Below are positions 42,059 to 50,840 of a DNA stretch of 64,000 nucleotides, piece by piece; positions within the stretch are counted from its first letter, which is position 1, and every line of letters starts with the position of its first letter. Location of the stretch: positions 1,178,001 to 1,242,000 of the forward strand of contig NZ_CACVBO010000001.1 of the NCBI RefSeq assembly GCF_902728235.1, read 5' to 3'. This DNA is from Lentimonas sp. CC4 (GTDB taxonomy: Bacteria; Verrucomicrobiota; Verrucomicrobiia; Opitutales; Coraliomargaritaceae). The position numbers and the translations under genes were made by a program. The notes beneath the pieces are model-generated. The model ran no database searches and was not told the DNA's origin. It saw nothing but the letters and a program-made list of their open reading frames with translations.

Positions 42059-43144
42059 ATGGTATTAAACCGAACAATGGCAGGAAACAAAGAGAGTGGT
42101 GCGTTCTCAATTTCGAATCATCGAAATGCGCTCAACATCGGTTTTGTGCCAATGACAGATTGTGCTCCATTAATTGCGGCACAGGAGCTCGGCTACTTTA
42201 AGGATGCTGGAATCAATGTGAATCTTTCGCGGGAGGCTGGCTGGGCAAGTGTGCGAGAGCGTATGATACATAGGGAGTTGGATGGTTCGCATGCACATGG
42301 GAGTATGATTTATGAAATGGCCTGTGTCGAAGGTCGCCCGAGTATCCCTTGTGTGACTGGCTTAATGTTGTCGCATAATGGAAGTGCGATTTCGTTTTCA
42401 AATGAATTGTGGGAGTTTGGAGTGCGTGATGCGCGCAGCATGAAGCGAGTGATTCTTGAGTTACAAGGAAAGCGGAAGTTTCGTTTTGCAGTGGTATTGA
42501 AATTTTCCACACAGAATTACTTACTGCGCAAATGGTTGCGCAATGGCGGTATTGATCCGGATGTTGATGTAGAAATTTGTGTCGTGCCACCACCTCAAGT
42601 TTTTACCTGTCTGATGCAGGGGCATATCGATGGATACTGTGCAGGTGAGCCTTGGAGTTCGATAGGATTAATCCAAGGCGTGTGCTGGTGTGCAGCGTTA
42701 ACGGATGAAGTGGAGCCGATGCATCCTGAAAAAATCCTGTTGGTGGGTGAAGCCTTTGCCGAGCACCGACATGAGGAACATGTGGCAATGATCGCTGCGT
42801 TGATTCGAGCAGCAGAATATTGCGACAAGGCGTTCAATAAGGCTGAGTTGGCAGCAATACTGTCGCAGAAGAACTATTTCAATACGAGTCCCGAGGCTTT
42901 GTTGAATGCTTTGCAAGGCCCCTTTCAACGCGGGATGGGGATGCAGTCGAGTTCGATGGATGCGATTGTCTTTCGACGTAACAACGCGAGTGCTCCAACC
43001 GAAGAGAAGGCGCGTTGGATCCTCGGCGAGATCAATCGAAATGAATTAACAAAAACTCCTCTGGAGCTCAGTAGCGAGCAGATCCGAGGTTACTTTAGGA
43101 TGGATATTTTCGAGGAAGCAGAGCGGTCGCTGGTGGCTGCATAA
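42059..43144 (+). CDS. NrtA/CmpA/NasS-like binding protein without signal peptide
   Basis: A 361-residue protein of the nitrate/bicarbonate-binding family: LNIGFVPMTDCAPLIAAQELGYFKDAGINVNL, GWASVRERMIHRELDGSHAHGSMIYEMA, KFSTQNYLLRKWLRNGGIDPDVDVEI, VFTCLMQGHIDGYCAGEPWSS. It has no signal peptide or lipobox, so it should be cytoplasmic, like the sensor NasS. No ANTAR partner (NasT) is nearby. It precedes the amide/urea transporter by 15 bp and may sense the nitrogen source for that operon. It could also be a cytoplasmic remnant of a transporter. Confidence 0.8.
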   Translation: MVLNRTMAGNKESGAFSISNHRNALNIGFVPMTDCAPLIAAQELGYFKDAGINVNLSREAGWASVRERMIHRELDGSHAHGSMIYEMACVEGRPSIPCVTGLMLSHNGSAISFSNELWEFGVRDARSMKRVILELQGKRKFRFAVVLKFSTQNYLLRKWLRNGGIDPDVDVEICVVPPPQVFTCLMQGHIDGYCAGEPWSSIGLIQGVCWCAALTDEVEPMHPEKILLVGEAFAEHRHEEHVAMIAALIRAAEYCDKAFNKAELAAILSQKNYFNTSPEALLNALQGPFQRGMGMQSSSMDAIVFRRNNASAPTEEKARWILGEINRNELTKTPLELSSEQIRGYFRMDIFEEAERSLVAA

Positions 43145-43159
43145 TAAATAACAATAAAC

Positions 43160-44416
43160 ATGAAAACAAAACGGATGATGACACTGAAACAGCAAATTGC
43201 CGCAGTATGCGGAGTAGCTACAATTGCATTTGGGGGACTAAATGCAGAAGAATACCCGACTTCGGTCGTGAACACTACAGGCTTGGCCGTTACGGATGAT
43301 ACCGTAACTGTCGGGCAGCTCCACTCGATCACCGGAACAATGGCGATTAGTGAAACTGGATCGGTTGAGGCTGAACGCCTCGCGATTAAGCAGATCAATG
43401 ATATGGGCGGCGTGCTAGGTCGTAAGATTGAAATCATTCAAGAAGATGGTGCCAGTGACTGGCCAACCTTTGCTGAGAAGTCTAAGAAGCTGATTATCCA
43501 AGATAAGGTTGCTTGTGTTTTCGGTTGTTGGACTTCTGCTTCGCGTAAGGCAGTTCTGCCTATCTTCGAGAAGGAGAATAACATGCTGTATTACCCGACC
43601 TTCTATGAAGGTCTGGAAGCCTCAAAGAATGTGGTCTACACCGGTCAGGAAGCGACCCAGCAAATTATCTGGGGCTTGGATTGGGCTTATGAAGAGCTTG
43701 GTGCACGCACGTTCTACTTGATCGGTTCGGATTATATCTGGCCGCGCACTTCAATGAAGATCGCTCGTAATCATATCGAGCGCTATCTGAAAAAGAAGGA
43801 TCCTAAGTGTAAGGTAGTCGGTGAAGATTACTACGCGCTCGGTCATACCAACTTCCGTTCCTTGATTAATAAGGTGAAACTAAAGAAGCCTGATCTGATC
43901 TTCACTGCGGTCGTTGGTGGTAGTAATGTCGCATGGTATAAGCAGCTAAAGGCTGCGGGTATCACCTCGAAGAAGTATAACCTGCTCACCCTTTCCACTA
44001 CGGAAGACGAGCTTCTCGGAATCGGTGGCGAAAACGCCGAAGGGTTCTATGCGAGTATGAAATACTACCAGTCGCTGGATAACCCGCACAACGTAGACTT
44101 CGTGAAAGCATTCAAAGAAATGTGGGGCGAAGATTCTGTGATCGGTGATGTGACGCAAGCCGCTTACCTCGGACCTTGGATCTGGAAGGCTGCTGTTGAG
44201 AAGGCCGGTAGCTTTGATATCGATAAGATTCACGCAGCACACCCTGGTATCGAACTGCCAAATGCACCTGAAGGTTATGTGCGTGTGCACGAAACAAACC
44301 AGCACCTCTATAGCCGCACTAAAATCGGTAAGATGAAGGCTGACGGTCAGTTTGAAGTGGTGGCGGTCTCTGAAGAACTCATTGAGCCAGATCCATTCCC
44401 TAAGGGTTACCAATAA
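43160..44416 (+). CDS. fmdD: Urea/short-chain amide ABC transporter, substrate-binding protein
   Basis: A 418-residue periplasmic receptor paralogous to UrtA. The signal peptide ends near GGLNA. Shared blocks are [96 protein letters not shown] and FYLIGSDYIWPRTS. Because formamidase and an FmdB protein follow, it is best seen as the FmdD-type amide receptor, although urea binding is equally possible. Confidence 0.88.
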   Translation: MKTKRMMTLKQQIAAVCGVATIAFGGLNAEEYPTSVVNTTGLAVTDDTVTVGQLHSITGTMAISETGSVEAERLAIKQINDMGGVLGRKIEIIQEDGASDWPTFAEKSKKLIIQDKVACVFGCWTSASRKAVLPIFEKENNMLYYPTFYEGLEASKNVVYTGQEATQQIIWGLDWAYEELGARTFYLIGSDYIWPRTSMKIARNHIERYLKKKDPKCKVVGEDYYALGHTNFRSLINKVKLKKPDLIFTAVVGGSNVAWYKQLKAAGITSKKYNLLTLSTTEDELLGIGGENAEGFYASMKYYQSLDNPHNVDFVKAFKEMWGEDSVIGDVTQAAYLGPWIWKAAVEKAGSFDIDKIHAAHPGIELPNAPEGYVRVHETNQHLYSRTKIGKMKADGQFEVVAVSEELIEPDPFPKGYQ

Positions 44417-44443
44417 GAAATATTGAAGTGTAATTGACTATTC

Positions 44444-44473
44444 GGCAGTTGGCCGGGCAATCGGCCAACTGCC
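44444..44473 (+). other. Strong intercistronic hairpin
   Basis: A perfect 12-bp stem GGCAGTTGGCCG/CGGCCAACTGCC with a 6-nt loop and no T-run. It lies between the receptor and permease genes and probably protects the receptor message from 3' decay, raising receptor over permease levels. Confidence 0.75.
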
Positions 44474-44531
44474 CCATAGGGGAGATCGTTTAGGAGAGGT
44501 TAATTTTAATAATGAAGAGGACTACAAACTG

Positions 44532-45455
44532 ATGGGAGACTATACAGCACAAGAAATTTACTCGATTGTCGTGATGCAATCATTCAGCGGCGTTAGTTTA
44601 CTATGTATCTACGTGCTGATGGCTCTAGGGCTATACATTATATTTGGTCAAATGGGGGTGATTAATATGGCCCACGCGGAGTTCCTAGTGCTCGGCTCCT
44701 ACACCATGTGTTTGTTCTCACAATTGGTGACGGATCACATGCCGTTCTTGACGAACTATTACATCATACTGGCAATACCGCTGTCCTTTGGAATCGCATT
44801 TTTTGTGGGATATATGGTCGAGTGGTTATTGATCAGTAGGCTTTACAAACGGCCGTTGGATACATTGCTGGCAACCTGGGGCTTGAGCTTGTTAATGCAG
44901 CAGTGCTTTAGAACTTTTATCGGAGCGCGCGAGACGAGCGCGACTTTGCCAGAGTGGTTGTTGGGATCATGGTCTGCTTCGGATACAATTGATATACCAA
45001 TCAGTGGCCTAGTGCTGCTGGTTTTAACGGCCGCCTTAACGATAGGCCTGGTGATCTATACCAAGAAAACACGGATGGGATTACGGATGCGAGCGACGAC
45101 ACAAAACCGCGAGATGACGGGTGCGCTTGGCATCAACACCAAGATGACCGACCGTGTGACTTTTGGCATTGCCTGTGGGATCTCCGGAATCGCTGGAGCG
45201 TTCTTTACTACGATGGCATCGACCTCACCGTCGGCAGGGACGAACTACATTGTTGATTCCTTCCTCGTGCTGGTGGTGGGTGGACTCGGTAGTCTGTTCG
45301 GCCTCTTTATCTCGGGAGCGTTCCTTGCCTTACTTTCATCGATCCTTGAGTTCTTTATGACAGGGTCGATCGCCAAGGTGTTTCTCTATCTCGTTATCTT
45401 TATCGTGCTGATGAAATTCCCGCGCGGGCTCTTTTCTAGCAAGGTTAGAACATAA
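44532..45455 (+). CDS. fmdE: Urea/amide ABC transporter, LivH-type permease
   Basis: A 307-residue permease with about 8 helices. It lacks the long N-terminal domain of UrtB. Typical blocks are ALGLYIIFGQMGVINMAHAEFLVLGSYT, RLYKRPLDTLLATWGLSLLMQQ, MGLRMRATTQNREMTGALGINT and DSFLVLVVGGLGSLFGL. It pairs with the following LivM-type permease. Confidence 0.88.
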   Translation: MGDYTAQEIYSIVVMQSFSGVSLLCIYVLMALGLYIIFGQMGVINMAHAEFLVLGSYTMCLFSQLVTDHMPFLTNYYIILAIPLSFGIAFFVGYMVEWLLISRLYKRPLDTLLATWGLSLLMQQCFRTFIGARETSATLPEWLLGSWSASDTIDIPISGLVLLVLTAALTIGLVIYTKKTRMGLRMRATTQNREMTGALGINTKMTDRVTFGIACGISGIAGAFFTTMASTSPSAGTNYIVDSFLVLVVGGLGSLFGLFISGAFLALLSSILEFFMTGSIAKVFLYLVIFIVLMKFPRGLFSSKVRT

Positions 45456-45479
45456 CTTCGTAATCTCTACTATAGTAAC

Positions 45480-46682
45480 ATGAACGTTATATCAAAATAC
45501 GCGGAATCAGGCTTTTCGAAGCTGTTGTATGACCGTCTCTTTAAGAACAAGGAAGGGCTTATCACATTTGCAATACTTGCAGTGATATTGTTGATCGTGT
45601 TGCCGCTCGGTCTAAGCACCTTTCGGTTAAATCTGGCAGGGAAATATCTCTGTTATGCGTTTGTTGCGCTTGGCCTAGTGATGTGTTGGGGGCATGCGGG
45701 TATCCTGAGTTTGGGGCAAGGTATGTTCTTTGGCGCGGGTGGCTATTGTATGGCGATGTTTCTGAAGTTAGAGGCATCTGACCCAGTGAGCACGGCGATT
45801 CAAACGACGCCCGGTATCCCGGACTTTATGGATTGGAATCAGGTGACGGAGTTGCCGTGGTTTTGGTATCCATTTAAGAGTCTGCCGCTGACTGTTGCCT
45901 TGATTCTGGTATTACCCGCAGTGCTCGCGTTCTTCATGAGTATCTTCTACTTCAAAGGGCGTGTGACTGGCGTTGTGTTTGCGATCCTGACACAGTCGAT
46001 GGTGGCAGCGATGTGGTATTTTATTGTGGGTAACCAAGGTTACTTTGGGGGGATCAATGGCATCACTGACCTTAAAACAATCTGTGGTTGGGACATCCGC
46101 GATGAGTCGGCACAAAAGACTCTGTATTACATTTGTTCAGTGCTCTTGTTGGGGTGTATCTTGATCAGTCGCTATGTCCTGTCGACGCGCCTGGGGCGTG
46201 TCTTGGTGGCGCAGCGAGATAAGGAAGCACGTGTGCGTTTCTCAGGCTATAACATTACTTCGTTCAAGGTGTTTATCTTCTGTCTATCAGCGGTAATCAG
46301 TGCGGTGGGTGGTGCCTTGTTCTCACTGCAGGTCGGATTCATGTCACCGAACCTTGTGGGTATCCAGCCTTCGATTGATATGGTGATCTTTACCGCAGTC
46401 GGTGGGCGTGAAAGTTTATTCGGCGCAGTCTACGGAGCCTTGCTGGTGCAATCGGCTAAAACTGCATTCTCTGAAGCGTATCCGACGCTGTGGATGTTCC
46501 TATATGGATCTTCATTTATCGTGGTCGTGCTATTTTTACCCAAGGGCTTAGCCGGACTGTATCATGATCATATTAAAGTTTGGTTTAATAAATGGCGCAC
46601 CAAGTCGTCATCGACCCCAAGTGATTCTGAAAAGATGCCAACCGTAACTGAGTTTAAAAAGGAGGTGCCAGATGCCAAGTGA
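45480..46682 (+). CDS. fmdF: Urea/amide ABC transporter, LivM-type permease
   Basis: A 400-residue permease with about 10 helices: LGLVMCWGHAGILSLGQGMFFGAGGYCMAMFL, FYFKGRVTGVVFAILTQSMVAA, FGGINGITDLKTICG, RVRFSGYNITSFKVFIFCLSAVISAVGGALFS, TAVGGRESLFGAVYGALLV. A charged tail ends it, overlapping the ATPase start by 11 bp. Confidence 0.9.
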   Translation: MNVISKYAESGFSKLLYDRLFKNKEGLITFAILAVILLIVLPLGLSTFRLNLAGKYLCYAFVALGLVMCWGHAGILSLGQGMFFGAGGYCMAMFLKLEASDPVSTAIQTTPGIPDFMDWNQVTELPWFWYPFKSLPLTVALILVLPAVLAFFMSIFYFKGRVTGVVFAILTQSMVAAMWYFIVGNQGYFGGINGITDLKTICGWDIRDESAQKTLYYICSVLLLGCILISRYVLSTRLGRVLVAQRDKEARVRFSGYNITSFKVFIFCLSAVISAVGGALFSLQVGFMSPNLVGIQPSIDMVIFTAVGGRESLFGAVYGALLVQSAKTAFSEAYPTLWMFLYGSSFIVVVLFLPKGLAGLYHDHIKVWFNKWRTKSSSTPSDSEKMPTVTEFKKEVPDAK

Positions 46683-47418
46683 TACAGATTTCTTATTAGC
46701 GATCGAGGATTTGACTGTGAGCTTTGATGGATTCAAGGCCGTCGATGATCTGACACTCTACATTGATAAAGGTGAACTCCGTGTGATTATCGGGCCGAAT
46801 GGTGCAGGTAAGACGACGGTGCTCGATTTGATTAGCGGTAAGACGAAGTCTAGCTCGGGCAGTATTCGCTATAACAATATTGAGATGACTGGTCTGCGTG
46901 AGCACGAGATCGTGCGAGCGGGGATCGGGCGGAAGTTTCAGACGCCATCGATTTATGAGAAGCTCAGTGTCTTTGAAAACCTAGAGATCTCATATCCCTG
47001 GGGACGCACCGTCTGGGGGTCGCTTCGGTTCAGTCGCAATGCAAAGGTGGTTGAACGTATCTTCGAGGTCGCGGAAGAAATCTTTCTTTCGGACGTGTTG
47101 GATCAACCCGCTGAACTTCTGAGTCACGGACAAAAGCAATGGCTAGAGATCGGCATGTTGTTGGTGCAAGATCCAGAGCTGGTGATGTTAGATGAGCCCG
47201 TTGCTGGTATGACTGCGAAGGAGCGTGATGCGACTGCGATACTGCTACGGAAGATCGCGAAGGAACGCTCCATTATCATTATCGAACACGATATGGATTT
47301 TGTCGCTAAGATCGCGGATCGAGTGACGGTTCTTCACTTAGGTAAGATTATTAAGGAAGGGACCATGGAGGAAGTTCGCGATGACCCACGAGTGAAAGAG
47401 GTTTATCTAGGTCATTAA
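46672..47418 (+). CDS. Urea/amide ABC transporter, UrtD-like ATPase
   Basis: A 248-residue LivG-type ATPase. Walker A GPNGAGKTT (41-49), FQTPSIYEKLSVFENLEISY, signature LSHGQKQWLEIGMLLVQDP, Walker B VMLDEPVAGM, H-loop IEHDMDF. Paralogue of UrtD at 33455. Confidence 0.92.
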   Translation: MPSDTDFLLAIEDLTVSFDGFKAVDDLTLYIDKGELRVIIGPNGAGKTTVLDLISGKTKSSSGSIRYNNIEMTGLREHEIVRAGIGRKFQTPSIYEKLSVFENLEISYPWGRTVWGSLRFSRNAKVVERIFEVAEEIFLSDVLDQPAELLSHGQKQWLEIGMLLVQDPELVMLDEPVAGMTAKERDATAILLRKIAKERSIIIIEHDMDFVAKIADRVTVLHLGKIIKEGTMEEVRDDPRVKEVYLGH

Positions 47419-47437
47419 ATTCAACGCGCTACGCACT

Positions 47438-48130
47438 ATGTTTTATATAAAAAATCTACAAGTAAGTTACGGTGAGAGTGAGGTCATAGGAGGCTTAAAT
47501 CTCGAACTGGGAGAAGGCGAAATTCTCGCGGTCATGGGCCGCAATGGTATGGGTAAGACGACGCTCTTTAAGTCGCTGATCGGCATTCTTGGTTGCGGCG
47601 CTGGCAGCAGCATCAAGATCAATGATGTGGAGCTTGCGAAACAGCCTAGTTACAAGCGTGTTCGCAACGGCTTAGCCTATGTGCCACAGGGACGAATGAT
47701 TTATCCGACGATGACGGTGACGGATAATATTCGTGTGGGCTTAGATACCGCCAAGTCGAAAAAGATCCCGGATTATATCTATGAGCTTTTTCCAGTGCTC
47801 GATGAGATGGGCAAGCGTATGGGAGGTAACTTGTCTGGCGGGCAGCAGCAGCAGTTAGCCATTGCACGCGCTCTAGTGACAGAGCCTAAGGTTTTGCTAT
47901 TGGACGAACCGACTGAAGGGATCCAGCCATCGATTATTAAAGAAATGGCACGATCACTTAAGAAGGTGAGAGATATGCAGGGAATTTCGATTATCGTGGC
48001 AGAGCAGGTGCTCTCTTTCACGCTGGATGCATGTGACCGATTCCTCGTGATGGAGGGCGGAGCCATCGTGCATTCGAACACGAGAGACGAAGTCGATGCG
48101 GAGAAGATCAAAGCATTCCTATCGGTATGA
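47438..48130 (+). CDS. Urea/amide ABC transporter, UrtE-like ATPase
   Basis: A 230-residue LivF-type ATPase. Walker A GRNGMGKTT (34-42), LAYVPQGRMIYPTMTVTDNI, signature LSGGQQQQLAIARALV, Walker B LLLDEPTEGIQPSI, then VAEQVLSF. Paralogue of UrtE at 34277. Formamidase follows 72 bp on. Confidence 0.92.
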   Translation: MFYIKNLQVSYGESEVIGGLNLELGEGEILAVMGRNGMGKTTLFKSLIGILGCGAGSSIKINDVELAKQPSYKRVRNGLAYVPQGRMIYPTMTVTDNIRVGLDTAKSKKIPDYIYELFPVLDEMGKRMGGNLSGGQQQQLAIARALVTEPKVLLLDEPTEGIQPSIIKEMARSLKKVRDMQGISIIVAEQVLSFTLDACDRFLVMEGGAIVHSNTRDEVDAEKIKAFLSV

Positions 48131-48202
48131 TGGTTTAGGAGATATCTGCGCGAATTAAATTTTTTACTCACAAAGGAATAATAACAAAAAAAGGAAAAAA
48201 CG

Positions 48203-49420
48203 ATGAAAACATTAATCAAAGTCGACCTGAACACCCCACCGGAAGAGCAAGATGTCATCCATAATCGCTGGCACCCTGACATCCCGATGGTGGCGATGGT
48301 AAACCCGGGCGATGAATTTCGCGTGGAATGTGTCGACTGGACGGGTGGTCAAATTAGCAATGATGATGATGCCACTGACATCAAAGAAGTCGATTTGACC
48401 AAGGTGCACTATCTGAGTGGACCGATCGGTGTGAAGGGTGCGGAGCCTGGTGACTTGATGGTCGTCGAAATTCTAGATGTGGGCGTGTTGGATGATTTTG
48501 AGTGGGGCTTCACCGGCTTATTCGCTAAAGAAAACGGCGGTGGCTTCTTGACCGAACAATATCCGGACGCACGTAAGGCGTGTTGGGACTTTCATGGTAT
48601 CAAAACATCCTCACGTCACATTCCGAATGTAGAGTTTGTCGGGATTATGCACCCCGGGTTGATCGGGTGTTTGCCATCTCAAAAATTACTGGATGATTGG
48701 AATATTCGCGAGAAGGAGCTGTTTGATACAGATCCTGAGCGAGTGCCACCGTTGGCAGCGTTGCCGTATCCTGAGACCGCGCACATGGGGCGCATGTCTC
48801 CTTCTGAGGCAGCAGAGGCGGCTAAAGAAGCAGCCCGCACCGTGCCGCCTCGCGAGCACGGCGGTAATTGTGATATTAAGAATCTGACGCGTGGCTCAAA
48901 AGTGTATTTCCCGGTCTATGTGAAAGACGGTGGTCTCTCTATGGGGGACATCCACTTCTCGCAAGGCGATGGTGAGATCACTTTCTGTGGCGCGATTGAA
49001 ATGGCAGGCTATCTCGATATTCGTGTGAACTTGATCAAGAAGGGCGTAGAGAAATACGGAGTGATTAATCCGATCTTTGAGCCTAGCCCGATGGAGCCGC
49101 GTTATAGCAATCACCTTATCTTCGAGGGGATCTCAGTCGATGAGAATGGCAAGCAGCACTATTTGGATGTGCATGTGGCCTATCGCCAAGCATGTCTGAA
49201 TGCGATCGAGTATATGAAGAAGTTTGGCTACACGGGCGAACAAGCGTATGCGATCTTGGGCACGGCACCAGTGGAAGGGCATATCAGCGGAATTGTTGAT
49301 ATCCCGAATGCTTGTGCGACGCTCTTCCTGCCGACAGACATTTTCGACTTCAATATTAAGCCGAATGCGGAAGGGCCGAAGGCATCAGTGACTCCGGGCA
49401 CTGATTTGGCGAAGGCATAG
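48203..49420 (+). CDS. fmdA: Formamidase
   Basis: A cytoplasmic amidohydrolase of 405 residues of the FmdA_AmdA (acetamidase/formamidase) family, releasing ammonia and formate from formamide. Blocks include HNRWHPDIPMVAMVNPGDEFRVE, VHYLSGPIGVKGAEPGDLMVVEI, PNVEFVGIMHPGLIGCLPS, PPREHGGNCDIKNLTRGSKVYFPV and HFSQGDGEITFCGAIEMAG. A clear AAAGGAA-type ribosome-binding site precedes the ATG. It is the catabolic enzyme for the amides brought in by the upstream transporter. Confidence 0.95.
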   Translation: MKTLIKVDLNTPPEEQDVIHNRWHPDIPMVAMVNPGDEFRVECVDWTGGQISNDDDATDIKEVDLTKVHYLSGPIGVKGAEPGDLMVVEILDVGVLDDFEWGFTGLFAKENGGGFLTEQYPDARKACWDFHGIKTSSRHIPNVEFVGIMHPGLIGCLPSQKLLDDWNIREKELFDTDPERVPPLAALPYPETAHMGRMSPSEAAEAAKEAARTVPPREHGGNCDIKNLTRGSKVYFPVYVKDGGLSMGDIHFSQGDGEITFCGAIEMAGYLDIRVNLIKKGVEKYGVINPIFEPSPMEPRYSNHLIFEGISVDENGKQHYLDVHVAYRQACLNAIEYMKKFGYTGEQAYAILGTAPVEGHISGIVDIPNACATLFLPTDIFDFNIKPNAEGPKASVTPGTDLAKA

Positions 49421-49435
49421 CGCACTTTCGGGGGC

Positions 49436-49490
49436 GAGGTCGGAGGTGCCTGTTGTAGTTTCAGGCGCCTCTGGCCGAACCCTCTTTTTT
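49436..49490 (+). terminator. Hairpin and T-run between fmdA and fmdB
   Basis: AGGTGCCTG/CAGGCGCCT with an outer GGTCGG/CCGAACC extension is followed by CTCTTTTTT. It would reduce transcription into the FmdB gene. Confidence 0.65.
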
Positions 49491-49513
49491 CTAACTTTAA
49501 TGATTAAACGACA

Positions 49514-49834
49514 ATGACACTTTTTGAATACAACTGTAAGGAGCATGGCCTATTTGAGCAGCTCCGCCCCATGGGACTTCGTAAGCATCCGGCACCTTGT
49601 CCGGATTGCGGTAAACTGTCGCCTCGCGCTTATTCGATGGCGAAAGTTTCTCATATGGATCCCGCGAAGAAGAAGGCGATTGAGCGTAATATTAAAAGCC
49701 AGTTTGAGCCGCATATTTGTAGTGCTAATTGCGGGCATGAAGCACCGGGCTTAATTCCGCCGAGCCATCGTCAAAAGCCGAAAGTGGAATCATACAATGG
49801 CCCGCGCTCGTGGGTGATTGAGCACGCGGTTTAG
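49514..49834 (+). CDS. fmdB: FmdB-type zinc ribbon protein
   Basis: A 106-residue protein beginning MTLFEYNCKEHGLFEQ with CPDC (residues 29-32) and an N-terminal Cys, the FmdB zinc ribbon, then HICSANCGHEAPG, which may add a second metal site. In Methylophilus FmdB is thought to regulate the amidase genes; a similar role is likely here. Confidence 0.85.
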   Translation: MTLFEYNCKEHGLFEQLRPMGLRKHPAPCPDCGKLSPRAYSMAKVSHMDPAKKKAIERNIKSQFEPHICSANCGHEAPGLIPPSHRQKPKVESYNGPRSWVIEHAV

Positions 49835-49855
49835 TGAGATTCGCTTATTTCTGCG

Positions 49856-49986
49856 TGCGAAGACCGCGACATCACAGAAACGTGGCAAACGTTCAAACCC
49901 CTTTCGAAAGCACCACAAAGCTTCGAACCACTCACTGCATTCGCCACCGCTTGCACATGCGCGGTCTTCGCAAGCAAAGCCCCTAC
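49856..49986. repeat. GGGGCTTTGCTTGCGAAG element, copy 4 (reverse)
   Basis: GCGAAGACCGCG at the left pairs with GCGCGGTCTTCGC near the right, where the element ends AAGCAAAGCCCCTAC. The left GTAGGGG end is missing. Confidence 0.75.
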
Positions 49987-50002
49987 TGAGCCAGTAGACG
50001 TG

Positions 50003-50584
50003 CTACTTATGCAGCTTCAAATAGTCGCGGCTGTTGCGGCGGATCTTTTTGATCTTCGTCGCCATGCGTTGGAGGTCGCGCTTGTCCATGGTGTCGATGA
50101 AGAGTTTGCCATTTAGGTGGTCGGTCTCGTGCAGGATGCAGCGGCCGAGGAGGCCAGTGGCTTCGAGCACGTGTGGGTTGCCTTCGGTGTCCTGAAATTC
50201 GCAACGCACGCCGATGGGGCGCGTGATTTTGCCGCGCACATCGGGAAACGAGAGGCAGCCTTCTTCGTAAACGTCTTCGGTCGGGTCGATGATGGTGACC
50301 TTTGGGTTGGCGATCGCCATCGGCATGATGAGATCGAGGGGCGGCTGTTTGCCGTCGAATGTGTAGTCAAAGGGCGGCTTTTCGCCTTCGGGCGGGCGCA
50401 CGTCCATCACGCAAAACTGTAGTGCGAGTCCAACTTGTTGGGCGGCCAGGCCGATGCCGTCTTCGTCATACATGGTGTCGACCATGTCGTCCGCTAGCTG
50501 CGCAAGGGCGTCATCGAATTCTGTGATGGGATCGCCGACTTTGCGTAGGATGGGTTCGCCGTATTGAGTGACTCTTAAAAGCAT
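50003..50584 (-). CDS. def: Peptide deformylase
   Basis: Removes the N-formyl group from new proteins. All three motifs are present in 193 residues: GIGLAAQQ (43-50), EEGCLSF (107-113) with the metal Cys, and HETDH (152-156), the HExxH zinc/iron site. It stands alone. Confidence 0.96.
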   Translation of the reverse strand: MLLRVTQYGEPILRKVGDPITEFDDALAQLADDMVDTMYDEDGIGLAAQQVGLALQFCVMDVRPPEGEKPPFDYTFDGKQPPLDLIMPMAIANPKVTIIDPTEDVYEEGCLSFPDVRGKITRPIGVRCEFQDTEGNPHVLEATGLLGRCILHETDHLNGKLFIDTMDKRDLQRMATKIKKIRRNSRDYLKLHK

Positions 50585-50840
50585 GGATAGAAACCTGAAA
50601 CTGCGAGCCGCGCTTGTAAAGCTTTTGGGGCGGTGAGTTGTCGGAGTGCTATACTGCCGCGCATCATATTCTGTGAAGCTGGCAGTGGCATCAGCTGATG
50701 TTGGTTCGCTACTATTTAAACGTCACAGGCATAGGAAAAAGTGCAGGGTGGGAGTGGTAAGACCTCGCCGCGCTGTTTGAGACGGCAATAAAACAGTTAT
50801 TGGAATAAGTTCGGGGGCTGGCATATCTTGTTCGGTAGTT

